From the NCBI GenBank assembly GCA_963702535.1, contig CAVPDG010000013.1:62001-126000 (forward strand): 64,000 nucleotides of DNA, written 5' to 3'. The stretch is from CAVPDG01 sp963702535. Lineage in GTDB: Bacteria; Chloroflexota; Anaerolineae; Anaerolineales; UBA4823. The position numbers were made by a program, and so were the translations under genes. The notes beneath the pieces were generated by a model that was given only the letters and a program-made list of their open reading frames with translations, searched no databases and was not told the origin of the DNA. Position 1 is the first letter of the stretch. Each line of letters starts with the position of its first letter. Shown piece after piece: positions 17,005-27,443 of this stretch.

Positions 17005-17292
17005 TCAGGGTAATAAGGGAATGGATTTGCGCTTGTAGGTACCACTGGTGTATGTGAATATGTCTGCTGCGATGGCCAGTCCTATCCAGATCCAGTCAAA
17101 GCCATTCAACGGGAAGACGATCACGTACATCAAGATAGTCCACGGTAAGAAGATCAATCCCAGGAGCCCGATCAGCCAGGGAAAGTTAAAGCCAGCAAAG
17201 GCAGCGGTTACTCTCACGGGTACGATCAGCCAGTAGATCAGAAAGGCGAACCGGGGTCCTAAAAACATTAAACTCAAGAAGAAACAGCACAT
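17005..17292 (-). CDS. Small three-helix membrane protein (MCCFF type), copy 1
   Basis: 95 residues beginning MCCFFLSLMFLGPRFAFLIY and continuing with three hydrophobic helices. It shares FP LNG.DWIW.G and ADIF.Y with the paralogue at 31596-31908. The Cys-Cys pair at positions 2-3 and the GPR motif are present in both copies. The function is unknown. The two copies lie near opposite ends of the arginine-stress gene run, which suggests a shared stress role. Confidence 0.65.
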   Translation of the reverse strand: MCCFFLSLMFLGPRFAFLIYWLIVPVRVTAAFAGFNFPWLIGLLGLIFLPWTILMYVIVFPLNGFDWIWIGLAIAADIFTYTSGTYKRKSIPLLP

Positions 17293-17397
17293 AGCATCCT
17301 CCTCACAAGGTGATGGTTGGCAAGATTAATATCTCGCTTTTATAGATAAACACCGGATTATCCATTTAGTTCCGCTCGATCAGGCTTGTCGCTGGCT

Positions 17398-20110
17398 TTA
17401 CGCCTCCCTCCGCGCCTGTCTCCGACGCATGAAGAACTTGACCACTTCGTCAACCAGCAGCAAGGCGAAAGCCAGGCCGATGCACAGCAGCCACCGGTAA
17501 TCCCCCAGGATGGAGACCGTACCCAGGATCTTCTGCAGGAAACCCAGCTCCGTCGCCAGCACGGTCAGTAGCAGCGCCAGCCCATAAAGCTGCAACTGGC
17601 GCCGGTCGCCTACGGTATCTCTTACAAACACGGTTCCGGTTTCGGAGCGTGCGCTCAAGCCGAAGGCAACGTTGAACAATGCAAATACCACCATCCCCAT
17701 CGTTGCAGACAGTGCCGCATCCGTCTTGAATGCTGCTTCAACAGCGAGCGTGCCGATGGCAACCAGCAGCCCCATGAAGACCAGGCGCACCCACTGCGAG
17801 CCAGACAGCACGGGCTGGCTCAGCGGCCGCGGTTTGCGCTCCATTAATCCAGGAGAGGGCTTATCGAAGCCCAGTGCGATAGCAATCGGCACCTGGATCA
17901 GGAAGTTGATGAACAGCACCACCAGCGCAGAGAACGGAACGCCGCCGAGGATACCAAAAAACGCCGCGCCCAGGTAGGTAATGATGAAAGAAGCCAGCAT
18001 GCCCATCTGGAAGCGGATGTATTTAGCCAGGTTGTCGTAGATCGCCCGCCCGTACTCTACTGCCTTGACGATCGTGGCGAAGTTGTCGTCGGTCAGGATC
18101 ATCACTGCCGCACCCTTCGAGACTTCGGTGCCGGTGATTCCCATGGCAACGCCAATATCGGCTTTCTTCAGAGCGGGGGCGTCATTCACGCCATCACCCG
18201 TCATGGCGACGATGTTCTGTTTGCGCTGCAGCAGGTTCACCAGGCGGATCTTGTCCTCCGGGGCGACGCGGGCGACGACGCCGATGTTATCCAGCCTGCC
18301 TGTCAGCTCCTCATCGCTCATCGCCGCAAACTGCGCACCGGTCAACGCTTCGCCGGTGATCCCCAGCTCTTTGCCGATGGCTGCCGCGGTCACCGCGTGG
18401 TCGCCAGTGATCATGCGCACCTGGATCCCCGCGCTGTGGCACTTGGCGATGGCTTCTTTGGCCTCAGCGCGCGGTGGATCGACGATACCCACCATCGCCA
18501 GGAAGGTCAGGTCATTGACCAGGTCGATCAACTTGCCCTTGGGGTCAAATGTTGCTGGATCCAAGTCGCGCCTTGCCACCACCATCACACGTTCCCCGGC
18601 TTTTGCTATCCGTTCGTTCTCCGCCAGAGCCAGCGGTCGTTTATCCTCGGTACCAACCACCGTCTGATTGCCAGGCAGCCAGTAAGAGGAGCTGCGGGCG
18701 ATGAGCACATCCGGGGCGCCCTTGACAAAGCAGCGCACGACCGACTTACCCTGCTCATTCTTCATGTTATGGAAGGTAGCCATGAACTTGTAGTCCGAGT
18801 CGAACGGTACCTCTGCGATGCGAGGATACGTCGCTCGGGCGCCATCCACGCTGACACCACCCTTCTCCGCCAGCACGATCAGCGCTCCTTCAGTCGGGTC
18901 GCCGATCAGGTTTTCGCCATCCAGGCGGGCGTCGGCACACAGCGCCATCGGTAGCAGGATTTCATCCAGGTCGATCTTAGCCCCGCCGTCGTGGAGAAGC
19001 TGTCCTTGTGTACTGTAGCCTTCACCGGTGACTTTATAGTGGTTCTGGCCAGGGATCGTGAACTCGCGCGCCGTCATCTTGTTCAGCGTCAGCGTACCGG
19101 TCTTGTCCGAGCAGATGGCTGAGACCGAGCCTAGCGTCTCCACCGATGGCAGGCGCTTGACGATGGCGTTCTGCTTTGCCAGGATCTGCGTTCCCATCGA
19201 ATACATGCTGGTGACCACTGCTGGCAGGCCGGTGGGGATGGCTGAGATCGCCAGGGCGATTCCGGCTGTGAAGATGGCCGCGAACGCCATCCCCTGCTGG
19301 AGAAGCAGGATGAACATCAGGATGAAGGCGACACCGGCAAGGCCGGCGATAATGATCGTCAGCCGGTCGAGCTGCTTCTGCAACGGAGTCTTATCCGCCT
19401 CTGTTTTATTCAACAGATCAGCGATTTTGCCCATCTCTGTGCCCATGCCAGTGGTGGTGACGATCATCTCAGCGCGGCCACGCGTGACCGAGGTGTTCAT
19501 ATAAGCCATGCAATGCCGGTCGCCAAGGGCGGCGTCGGCTTTAGCGATGGTTTCGATGTCCTTTGGCGAGGCCACGCTCTCCCCGGTCAGTGCAGCTTCC
19601 TCGATCTCCACATTTGCAGTTACAAACAGGCGCCCATCCGCCGGGACACGGTTACCCGCCTCCATCAGCACGATGTCGCCAGGAACGAGTTCCTCTGCCT
19701 CGATCTCCACAGCCTGCCCATCGCGCCGCACGCGGGCGATGTTCTTCATCATCTTCTCCAACGCTGCCAGGCTGGCCTCCGCCTTCAATTCCTGGTTCAT
19801 TCCCATAACCGCATTGAAGATCGTCAGCACCACCAGCACAATCGTGGTGCCCCATTCCTGCACCGCCAACTGGTTGATCACCGCCGCGCTCGAGCAGCAG
19901 GATCTGCATGAAGTCCTTGTATTGACGCAAGAAAGCCTGCCAGCCCGGCTCCTTCTTCTTTCCCGTCAGCTGGTTGGGACCATATTTCTGCTGTCGCTGC
20001 TTCGCCTCGGCTGCGCTCAGGCCTTTTGCCGGATCGACCTGCAGCTGTCTCGCCACATCTTCAGGCGACAGCGTGTACCATTTCGGTTGGTTATCAGTTG
20101 CTTCTGCCAT
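17398..20110 (-). CDS. P-type cation ATPase (one frameshift)
   Basis: About 900 residues once joined. ATG at 20110 follows AGGAG. The N-terminal cation-ATPase domain (LSPEDVARQLQVDPAKGLSA, YGPNQLTGKKK) is in one frame, and the rest from about 19885 (INQLAVQEWGTTIVLVVLTI) is in another. Actuator TGES, phosphorylation motif DKTGTLTLNK and hinge TGDGVNDAPALKKADIG are intact. Helix M4 reads AISAIPTGLPAVV, where Ca pumps have PEGLP and plasma-membrane proton pumps PVGLP, so a key Ca-binding Glu is absent and the ion cannot be assigned. A hydrophobic C-terminal set of helices ends in a basic tail. It follows the PPK2 gene with a gap of about 20 bases. Confidence 0.85.
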
Positions 20111-20128
20111 CAATGATCTCCTGCTGGT

Positions 20129-21051
20129 TCAATATTGTTCAGGTACATAGCGATAGGGATAGTCTGGTTCTTTATAATCACCCTTCGCCTGGCGCTTGGG
20201 GAATTTGATCGGCTCGCGCGGCACCTCCTCGTAGGGATCAGGCTCAGGAAGTGCGAGATGCAGTTCAGGCGCGCCCGGCGCTGATCGTTGGATGGAACGA
20301 CATACCAGGGGCTTTCTGGCGTATCCGTGGCAGCAAACATGGCGTCCCGCGCCCGCGAGTAGTCATACCAGCGTGCCTGGGCTTGCACGTCCATCGGGCT
20401 GAGCTTCCATACCTTGCGGTAATCCTCATCCCGTTCTTTGAAGCGTTTCGCCTGCTCCTCCATGCTCACTTCCAGCCAGTACTTGACCAGGATGATGCCA
20501 AATTCGATGATGACCTTCTCGACAGCGGGGGTGTATTTCAGGAACTTTTCTACCTGTTCCTCAGTGGCAAAGCCCATCACCCGCTCAACTCCCGCCCGGT
20601 TGTACCAGCTGCGGTCGAAGAGCACCACCTCTCCCGCTGCAGGTAAGTGTGGCATATAGCGCTGGAAGTACATCTGCGATTTCTCTCGATCCGTCGGCGT
20701 ACCCAATGCCACCACACGGAAGACACGCGGGCTGACCCGCTCGGTGATGCGCTTGATCACGCCGCCCTTACCGGCTGTGTCGCGCCCCTCGAAGAGCACA
20801 CAGATCTTCGCTCCGCTGGCTTTCACCCATTCCTGCATCTTGACCAGCTCAACCTGCAGGGGCTCCAGCTCTTTCTCAAACTCCTTGCGGCTCATTTTGG
20901 GTCGCGGTCCTTCTGATGCGCCGTCGGGGCTTGCCTCTGCTTCCTGTGAGCCTTCCGGAGCAGGTGCCTCGCGCAATACTCGTTTCGGGCATCTGTAGCT
21001 TTCTCTTGCTTCTTCTTGCCTTTATTGTGTCTTCTTCTTGTCCTTCGCCAT
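20129..21051 (-). CDS. Polyphosphate kinase 2 family (frameshifts at both ends)
   Basis: The core (20250-20900) has the Walker A motif EGRDTAGKGGVIKRI, the lid region and the Walker B-like VVLFDRSWYNRAGVERVMGF typical of PPK2, which transfers phosphate between polyphosphate and nucleotides. The C-terminus lost frame near 20245: the other frame reads YEEVPREPIKFPKRQAKGDY and ends VPEQY at 20129. At the N-terminus AAAGGAG precedes an ATG near 21051 reading MAKDKKKT, and this Lys-rich start must shift frame to reach KRVLREAPAPEGSQEA. Two or more indels in the purine-rich stretch explain this. It lies between the ZIP and ATPase genes. Confidence 0.75.
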
Positions 21052-21160
21052 TTTTGTCTCCTTTGGTTAGTATCGTCAAATATCTTATTAGAACGCTGTT
21101 GAAGTGGATTGGCTCCGTGTTTTCGGTATTCGCATCCTTGAGCGGCGTCACTCATCAGAG

Positions 21161-21897
21161 CTAGTCCTGTATCACCGATAGCGTTGCAGACAGTATAAAT
21201 CCGAGCACGGTAAACAGCCCAACGAGGATACCGCCGTGCTCGAAACGCCTCCGGCATCATCGCATCCGCCAGCATGGTCAGCATCGCGCCTGCAGCAAAC
21301 GCCTGGGCATAGACGCCATTTGCGCCGGGTAGCACTTGTATTGCTATGTATCCTATCCCGGCGCAGATCGCGGATACGAGCACCAGCGTCACCCACATCC
21401 AGAAGATTTTTTGCCGTGAGGTTCCGGCAGTCTGCAGGTTGATCGAGCCAGCTACCCCCTCTGGCAGGTTCGAAATGAACACTGCTGTCAGGAAGGCAAG
21501 ATTGATCGCCCCACCCGTTTTGATGCTCATGCCCAGAATGATGGATTCGGGTACATTGTCGAGCAGGGTGCCAATGAAGATCGCCGCACCCGAGCCGCCA
21601 GGTTGGTTTCCTGGGATATTCTTACGATCTGCGCCGCCGCGCCGGTCGATGATCCAGTCTCCGGCAAAGAAGGCTAGAGCGCCTAGAGCAAACGCCAGCA
21701 TCACATCCGGGCCGGTGAGTATCAGACTCTGGCACCAGCTCGTAAGCGATGGCGCTGATCAGTGCGCCCGCTCCGATACCCATCACGATACCGATATTGC
21801 GGTGTGAGAGCTTGCGCGTTGTAAGGAAGTATCCGATCAGCAGCGAGCAAGCCGCAAAGCCACCCCAGAAAACTGCCGTCAGGACAAATTCAGGCAC
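21161..21897 (-). CDS. ZIP-family metal transporter (two frameshifts)
   Basis: The first frame (to about 21715) reads VMGIGAGALISAIAYELV, the usual helix-IV-like block of ZIP/ZupT carriers. The second has MLAFALGALAFFAGDWIID, a His-poor loop (IDRRGGADRKN), IFIGTLLDNVPESIILGMSI and AVFISNLPEGVAGS, whose NVPES and NLPEG pairs form the metal pathway. After MMPEAF near 21240 a third frame continues EHGGILVGLFTVLGFILSAT to a TAG at 21161. About 245 residues and seven to eight helices result. It probably moves a divalent metal; direction and ion are not visible. Confidence 0.7.
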
Positions 21898-21939
21898 TGG
21901 AAGCGCCCTCCTGGGTCTGGTAAAGGGATCGCAGCCCTG

Positions 21940-22173
21940 CTATTTCTTCCAAACATAAAAACCGCATTCGTTGGCTTCAGCGATCGATCCTGCACGCATC
22001 CCGCAAGGGAAGCGGACCATGGTGATATTCTCGGCGCGTGTCACCTGAACGACTCTCGAAACAGTGCCTCTGGCGACCCAGTAAGCTTGTCGGTTTGAGC
22101 TCGCCGCGAATACTAAACCAATGATCAGCAGGCCGACGAGAATCCCTGCGATCCATGGCCATGCCTTATTCAT
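21940..22173 (-). CDS. Small membrane-anchored protein
   Basis: 77 residues: a helix (WIAGILVGLLIIGLVFAASS) and a short outer part, AYWVARGTVSRVVQVTRAEN, with two Cys (FPCGMRAG, ANECGFYVW). It lies ten bases after the arginine deiminase stop. Function unknown. AGGAGG before the start supports translation. Confidence 0.5.
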   Translation of the reverse strand: MNKAWPWIAGILVGLLIIGLVFAASSNRQAYWVARGTVSRVVQVTRAENITMVRFPCGMRAGSIAEANECGFYVWKK

Positions 22174-22183
22174 TGAACACCTC

Positions 22184-23459
22184 CTAAATTCCGTCGCGCA
22201 AGATCGGGCAGGTCATGCAGTGACCGCCGCCGCGCCCCTTGCCAAGCTCGAAGCCGGCGATAGCTACCACCTCTACACCCGCTTCGCGCATCTTGGCTAT
22301 GGTATATGTGTTGCGCTCGTAGGAGACCACAACACCTGGCTCGAGCGCTACAGTGTTGTTGGCGTCATCCCACTGCTCACGCTGCGCCTGGTATTCATCT
22401 CCGCCAGTCTCCACCACGGTGAGCTTCTTGACTTTGCAGCGCATCTGCCACGGCATCCAGGAAGCTTTTCTCTTCCGTGACATGGAAATCACCGGCTTTC
22501 TTGCCGGGGCGCAGGCTGATGGCGCGGATGTTGTTGACCACCTTGGGGAAGGCAGTGGCGACATCCCGGTCCAGCAGAGTGAAGACGGTGTCCAGATGCA
22601 TGTGGGCGCGGTCTTTGGTCATCAATGCCACGAGCACCCGCTCGGCGCCGCCCTTTTCGAACAGCTTCTTGGCGACCAACTCGATCATTCGTGCCTGGGT
22701 GCGCTCGCTGCAACCAATTGCCACCGTGCCATGGCCGATGGGCTGAACGTCGCCGCCCTCCATCGATGCCCGGCCAAAGTCCTGGATGTTGAAGCTGCCA
22801 TCCGACTTCTCTTCCGGATACCAGAATTCGAAATCCGCTCCCTGGAACATGGGGTGGAAGCGGTAGATGGTCATCATATTGAGCGCTTCCCGGCGCCGGG
22901 CGGGCCAGAACATCGGATTGACCGTCACGCCGTTGTAGATCCAGCAGGAGGGGTCGCGTTGGAAGAGTGAGTTTGGTACCGGAGGGATGATGAAGAATCC
23001 CATGTCGTCAACCGCCGCAGCCCCCAGGGAAATTTTCCTGAACTTATCCAGGTCGAAGCCCATGGACACCATCTCGCCGACGGTCATGCCGCCCACCAGG
23101 TGCCTGGCGAGCACCTCGGGTTTCATTTTCCACATGAAATCGCGCACTTCATCCACTAGTGACCAGCCCACTGTGTACTCGGAGGCTACCATGTTTATCA
23201 GATTTTTCCGGGCTTGCTCTGAGGCTGCCAGCGCTTCGCCCAACAGATCTACATGATAGAAGACCTCGGTGCCACGATCGCGCATAGCCTTGACAAACTG
23301 GTCGTGCTCCCATTGGGCGCGCTCCACCCACAGCACATCGTCGAACAACAAGTCGTCGTGGTTGTTGGGAGTTAAACGCTTCAGGTCGAGATCAGGACGG
23401 TGGACGATCACCTTGCGCAGCTTGCCTACTTCTGAATGAACACCAAATTGATTTGCCAT
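22184..23459 (-). CDS. arcA: Arginine deiminase (one frameshift)
   Basis: Starts MANQFGVHSEVGKLRKVIVH and contains NSLFQRDPSCWIYNGVTVNP, the catalytic Asp-containing blocks SMEGGDVQPIG and MHLDTVF, and in the second frame the nucleophile Cys motif GGGHCMTCPI. It hydrolyses arginine to citrulline and ammonia in the cytoplasm. The frame breaks near 22430, where DAVADALQ continues as CKVKKLTVVETGGDEYQAQ. About 415 residues after joining, normal for the family. It is last of the arginine genes in the run, 77 bases after arcC, and is followed by the small membrane protein. Confidence 0.93.
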
Positions 23460-23535
23460 GGCAATAAGCTCCTTTTTTGAGATATTTGATTGAATGCTTT
23501 ATGATTCTCTGCGCTTACTTATGTGTAGCGCATAT

Positions 23536-24450
23536 TTAGTAGGGCACGACATTCGTACCACTGATACCCTCAACAATCTGCTCGATCTCCTGTAATGATC
23601 CAATCGCCGCTCTTTTGCCAGTCGTTTCCACAAAGTGAATAGCAGCTTCCACTTTCGGTCCCATCGAGCCAGCTGGGAAAGGATGCTCCTTTAGCTCCTG
23701 CGGGGTGACTCGTCCCAGCTTACGTTGCTCTGGTTTTGCCCAGTCCAGGTAAACACCGTCCACATCGGTGGCGATGACGAACAGGTCAGCTTCTATCTCC
23801 CGTGCCAGCAACTCGGATGCCAGGTCCTTATCGATTACCGCCTCGATGCCGGTCAGCCAGCGCTCTTTCTCGGGGTCATACATGGTCGGGATGCCACCGC
23901 CGCCGGCGCAGATGACGATGGTGCCTTTTTCCAATAGCCATTTCACCGGGCGGATCTCAAAGATGCGCTTGGGCAGCGGGGAGGGTACTACCCGTCGCCA
24001 CTTCGCCCCATCTTGTTTGAAGACCCAGCCCTTCTCACTTTTCAGCCGGTCGGCTTCTTCTTTTTCATATACCGGACCGACAAATTTCGTCGGGTTCTGG
24101 AAAGCCGGATCAGCCGGATCAACCTCCACCATGGTCAAGATGGTGGCAAACGGAACTTCGAAGGGCAACAGGTTACCCAACTCCTGCTCGATCATGTAGC
24201 CGATCATCCCCTCGGTTTGCGCTCCGAGCACATCCAGGGGATACGCCTCGACTTCCTTATAAGCTGATGCCTGCAGCGCCAGCAAACCCACCTGGGGTCC
24301 ATTGCCGTGGGCTAACACAACCTGGTGCTTCTGGCAAACCGGCGCTAAGGCTCGTGCTGCCACCTGGATATTGGCGCGCTGGACTTCGTGCGTCATGGGT
24401 TCGCCACGCTTCAGCATAGCATTACCACCTAATGCGACAACAATTTTCAT
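23536..24450 (-). CDS. arcC: Carbamate kinase
   Basis: 304 residues. KIVVALGGNAMLKRGEPMT is the N-terminal amino-acid-kinase Gly loop; LAHGNGPQVGLL and EAVIDKDLASELLAREIEAD carry the nucleotide and substrate loops; the end, ETTGKRAAIGSLQEIEQIVE, is typical. It converts carbamoyl phosphate and ADP to ammonia, CO2 and ATP, the energy-yielding last step of the arginine deiminase pathway. The catalytic Lys in DKDLAS is present. It lies between the M20 peptidase and arcA, with a hairpin in the gap upstream. Confidence 0.95.
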   Translation of the reverse strand: MKIVVALGGNAMLKRGEPMTHEVQRANIQVAARALAPVCQKHQVVLAHGNGPQVGLLALQASAYKEVEAYPLDVLGAQTEGMIGYMIEQELGNLLPFEVPFATILTMVEVDPADPAFQNPTKFVGPVYEKEEADRLKSEKGWVFKQDGAKWRRVVPSPLPKRIFEIRPVKWLLEKGTIVICAGGGGIPTMYDPEKERWLTGIEAVIDKDLASELLAREIEADLFVIATDVDGVYLDWAKPEQRKLGRVTPQELKEHPFPAGSMGPKVEAAIHFVETTGKRAAIGSLQEIEQIVEGISGTNVVPY

Positions 24451-24483
24451 CTATAACTCCTTATTTGATTAGGAATCGTTCTG

Positions 24484-24517
24484 TGTAGCGGGCGAACACA
24501 CAGGTTCGCCCGCTACA
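24484..24517. repeat. Perfect 14-base inverted repeat
   Basis: TGTAGCGGGCGAAC and GTTCGCCCGCTACA flank a six-base loop in the gap between the M20 peptidase stop and the carbamate kinase start. No T-run follows. It resembles dispersed GC-rich intergenic hairpins and may attenuate or stabilise the message. Confidence 0.45.
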
Positions 24518-24527
24518 GCTTTCTATA

Positions 24528-25997
24528 CTAACTTGCCATCTCTCTACTGCCCCAAACTTGCATCAGTTGGGCATAAAATTCAACCATCTTTGCCATTCCT
24601 TCGATGGGGATGCGCTCGTCAATACCATGCTCAAGACCCATGAAGCTTGCATCCATCACCAGCGATGTGAAGCGGTAGATATGGTCGCACACCGGCACAA
24701 AATGCTGGCAATCCGTCCCTCCTAGCATCACAAAGGGGGCTACCGGTGGATTATCGAAGATTTGGCGGATCACCGTGCTAAGGCTCTTATACTCCGGACA
24801 GTTGCGCGGCGAAACGGGCAACGCTTCGTTGTATTTCCCTTCAACCGGTGCAAACTTCACCCGCTCGTCTTTAATTACTTTCTTTGCATGCCACAGCACC
24901 TCAGCGATGGTATCTCCCGGCAGCAGGCGAAAATTGACGATTGCCTTCGCCTCTGCGGGTATCGTATTATCCTCCACGCCGCCGTTGATAATTGTCAACG
25001 CCGTTGTGGTTCGCATGCTGGCGTTCATCTCTGGTTTGGGTACCAGCCAGCGTTTTAGAATGGGTCCGAACAGCCAGATGTTTGCAAAGGGGATCTGGAT
25101 GTAGAGTGGAGCAGCTTTTCCAATGCCGTGATACAAGGGGCGCAATCGGCGCAGGTGTGTCGGCATGGGGTGGGCTTCTAGTCGCGCCAGGGCGCGCGCC
25201 AGGATGCCGATACTGGTCTGCCGTGGTGGTGTGGAAGAATGCCCTGGCTGGCCTGTCACGCTGAACTCGACGGTCAAATAACCCTTTTCACTTACCCCGA
25301 CCAGCGCCACCGGACCGCGCACCCCGGCTGCCAGCCCGGCCATGATCCCACCCCCCTCATCAACAATCCCAGCCAGGCGGATGCCGCGTTTCTTTAACTC
25401 TTGCCCCAGGACCTTGCAGCCGTTCACTCCGCCAGTTTCCTCATCATGTCCCAGGCCGAAAAGGATGGTGCGCTCTGGGCGGTACCCTTGCTGCAAGAGC
25501 GTCTCCGCAGCTTCCATAATCCCGATCAGTTGGTTCTTGATGTCCAGCGTGCCGCGTCCCCAGATGAAGCCATCTGCAATCTTGCCCTCGAAGGGCGGGT
25601 GTGTCCACTCAGTCGGATCGGCAGAGACGACGTCCTGGTGCGCCATGAGCATCACCGGCTCCAGGTCCGAGCGCCTACCCTGCCAGATATAGAGCAGGCT
25701 GTAACCGTTTACTACCTCTATCCTTAGTTTCTTGTGCACCAGGGGATAGGTTTCTTTCAGCATCCGGTGGAGCTGTGCGAACGCCTCAGGGTCAGGTGTG
25801 CCGGTATCGTCAAGCGGAACGGTCTTGCAGCGCACTGCCGCCGCCAGGTGCTCTGCCACCTGTTGCGCATCAACCGGAACCCCTTCAAGCTGGTCGACAG
25901 TGCCCTGTCTCCACTCGAATAGGATGGTTCGCACGACGATGAGGGCGGTAGTAACTGCTAGCAGAGCGAGAATGATGTATAAAATGTTGGTTAGCAT
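24528..25997 (-). CDS. M20-family peptidase with N-terminal membrane anchor
   Basis: 489 residues. A helix (ILYIILALLAVTTALIVV) precedes a catalytic domain with the metal ligands in LMAHQDVVSA, RGTLDIK and GHDEETGG, then a dimerisation domain (SVTGQPGHSSTPPRQTSIG) and the last His ligand in FMGLEHGIDERI. The pattern matches carboxypeptidase S/PM20D1-type Zn exopeptidases. The anchor suggests work at the membrane, probably releasing amino acids from small peptides or N-acyl amino acids. It sits in the arginine operon, so it may feed arginine to ArcA. Confidence 0.85.
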   Translation of the reverse strand: MLTNILYIILALLAVTTALIVVRTILFEWRQGTVDQLEGVPVDAQQVAEHLAAAVRCKTVPLDDTGTPDPEAFAQLHRMLKETYPLVHKKLRIEVVNGYSLLYIWQGRRSDLEPVMLMAHQDVVSADPTEWTHPPFEGKIADGFIWGRGTLDIKNQLIGIMEAAETLLQQGYRPERTILFGLGHDEETGGVNGCKVLGQELKKRGIRLAGIVDEGGGIMAGLAAGVRGPVALVGVSEKGYLTVEFSVTGQPGHSSTPPRQTSIGILARALARLEAHPMPTHLRRLRPLYHGIGKAAPLYIQIPFANIWLFGPILKRWLVPKPEMNASMRTTTALTIINGGVEDNTIPAEAKAIVNFRLLPGDTIAEVLWHAKKVIKDERVKFAPVEGKYNEALPVSPRNCPEYKSLSTVIRQIFDNPPVAPFVMLGGTDCQHFVPVCDHIYRFTSLVMDASFMGLEHGIDERIPIEGMAKMVEFYAQLMQVWGSREMAS

Positions 25998-26033
25998 ATG
26001 CCGGCGGACCTTCCTGTTTTCTCCTTACTAGGA

Positions 26034-27377
26034 TTACCGCGTGAGCTCATAAACCGCATACGCGTAAATTTCCATCGCTTTGTACAGGTTCTTGAGCACC
26101 GTGCGCTCGTTGGGTTGGTGCTCGGTAATTTCCTCATCCGGCATGAGCGCGCCAAATGCCACGCAGTTGGGCAACGCCCGCGCATAAGTCGCTCCGCCAG
26201 ATGCTCGCGGCGGTGTGGAAGTATCGCCGCTATGCTCCTGGTAAACCTTCAACAGGGTTTTTACGATAAAGTGGTCAATAGGCACATGCGATGGCGCCAG
26301 CCAGTCGTGTTCGTGGTACACAAGCCCATAACCTGAAGCGGCTGTGCTGAGTTTTGCAACGATCTCTTCTTTGGGAACGGTCACCGGAATGCGGGTATCG
26401 ATGGAGATTTGTTCTCCGCCGTCGATGTCGATCATGCCGATGTTAAATCTGAGCCTGCCAGAGATCTCGTCGCTACAATCGCCAAAGATATTCCTGGCAT
26501 ACGGATCTTCGCCGATCTTATCGGCAATGAAATTGATCGCTTTCGATCCGATGCCGGTTGCTCGTAGCGCTACACACAGGCGGGCAATCGCATTGATGCC
26601 CTCTTCCGCAGCCAGTGCGTGGGCTGCTTTGCCCTTAACTTCAACGTGATCGGCGTTCTGCTCGTATGCGTAGCCCAGCGCCTGGAGTTGGCGGATCAAA
26701 TCTCCCTGCCTGTCGCTATAATAAAATGCCTGGCTGGGCACTGCGTTGAAAGTCGATCCTCCGCTCATCCTCACCCCATCCTCGTTGTCACCTACCAGGC
26801 GCGCTTGCAGCAGTCCTTTCTCTGCATAGGTGACAGGGAACCTTGAATCGGGTGAGAAACCCATGTCGGGGATTTCTTCATTCTTTTTGTAGTGCTTGAT
26901 GCAGCGCCAAAAATTTTCTTCATCGCCGCCGAAGATAAATCGCACACGTTTATTAAAGTGGACGCCAGCATCCATCAACGCTTTTACGGCAAACAATGCC
27001 GCTACTGTAGGTCCTTTATCATCCTGTGCGCCGCGCCCGTAGACCATTCCATCCACTTCTCTAGGCTCGAATGGATCGTCATCCCACTCCGCCAGGTTGC
27101 CGGCTGGTATGACATCCAGATGACAAAGAATGCCGATCATCTCTTCGCCCTCGCCGACCTCGGCGATGCCATAATAGCCTCCGTCGCCGTACCGGGTGCT
27201 ATATCCCAGGATCGATGCGATTTCCAGAGCCTTACGTAAAGCCTGATCTACGCCCTTGCCAAACGGGTAACCTCCATCCCCTTCATTAATCACACTGGGG
27301 ATGCGTAACAGCTCTTTGAGAGCGGCCTTCATCGGCTCCCGTTGGGCTTCTATGGTTCCTGATAGATCGACATGCAT
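26034..27377 (-). CDS. M20-family dipeptidase, PepV-like
   Basis: 447 residues. It begins with the regulatory/lid region, then ILCHLDVIPAGNLAEWDDDP and YGRGAQDDKGPTVAALFAVK, the metal-binding blocks of PepV-type dipeptidases, and FIFGGDEENFWRC with the general-base Glu. GKAAHALAAEEGINA marks the domain that joins the lid. The final block TPPRASGGATYARAL carries the last ligand region. It is a cytoplasmic Zn enzyme that splits dipeptides. It lies 67 bases after the ornithine carbamoyltransferase gene. Confidence 0.85.
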   Translation of the reverse strand: MHVDLSGTIEAQREPMKAALKELLRIPSVINEGDGGYPFGKGVDQALRKALEIASILGYSTRYGDGGYYGIAEVGEGEEMIGILCHLDVIPAGNLAEWDDDPFEPREVDGMVYGRGAQDDKGPTVAALFAVKALMDAGVHFNKRVRFIFGGDEENFWRCIKHYKKNEEIPDMGFSPDSRFPVTYAEKGLLQARLVGDNEDGVRMSGGSTFNAVPSQAFYYSDRQGDLIRQLQALGYAYEQNADHVEVKGKAAHALAAEEGINAIARLCVALRATGIGSKAINFIADKIGEDPYARNIFGDCSDEISGRLRFNIGMIDIDGGEQISIDTRIPVTVPKEEIVAKLSTAASGYGLVYHEHDWLAPSHVPIDHFIVKTLLKVYQEHSGDTSTPPRASGGATYARALPNCVAFGALMPDEEITEHQPNERTVLKNLYKAMEIYAYAVYELTR

Positions 27378-27396
27378 ATTTACCTGTTATTCATTC

Positions 27397-27429
27397 GATG
27401 ACTTGGGCGGCATCCTCGCCCAAGTCATC
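27397..27429 (-). terminator. Hairpin after ornithine carbamoyltransferase
   Basis: Perfect 13-base arms GATGACTTGGGCG and CGCCCAAGTCATC with a seven-base loop directly after the stop of the carbamoyltransferase gene. No T-run follows, so it may be a partial terminator or an RNA-stabilising structure within the operon. Confidence 0.45.
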
Positions 27430-27443
27430 AGATGGTTATTGTA

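Noticed and set aside
20892..21704. Single frame running from the ZIP gene into the PPK2 start
   Set aside because: Past about 21240 its sequence is Arg-rich and unlike ZIP, while another frame gives the proper ZIP end. It is a product of indels, not a fusion.
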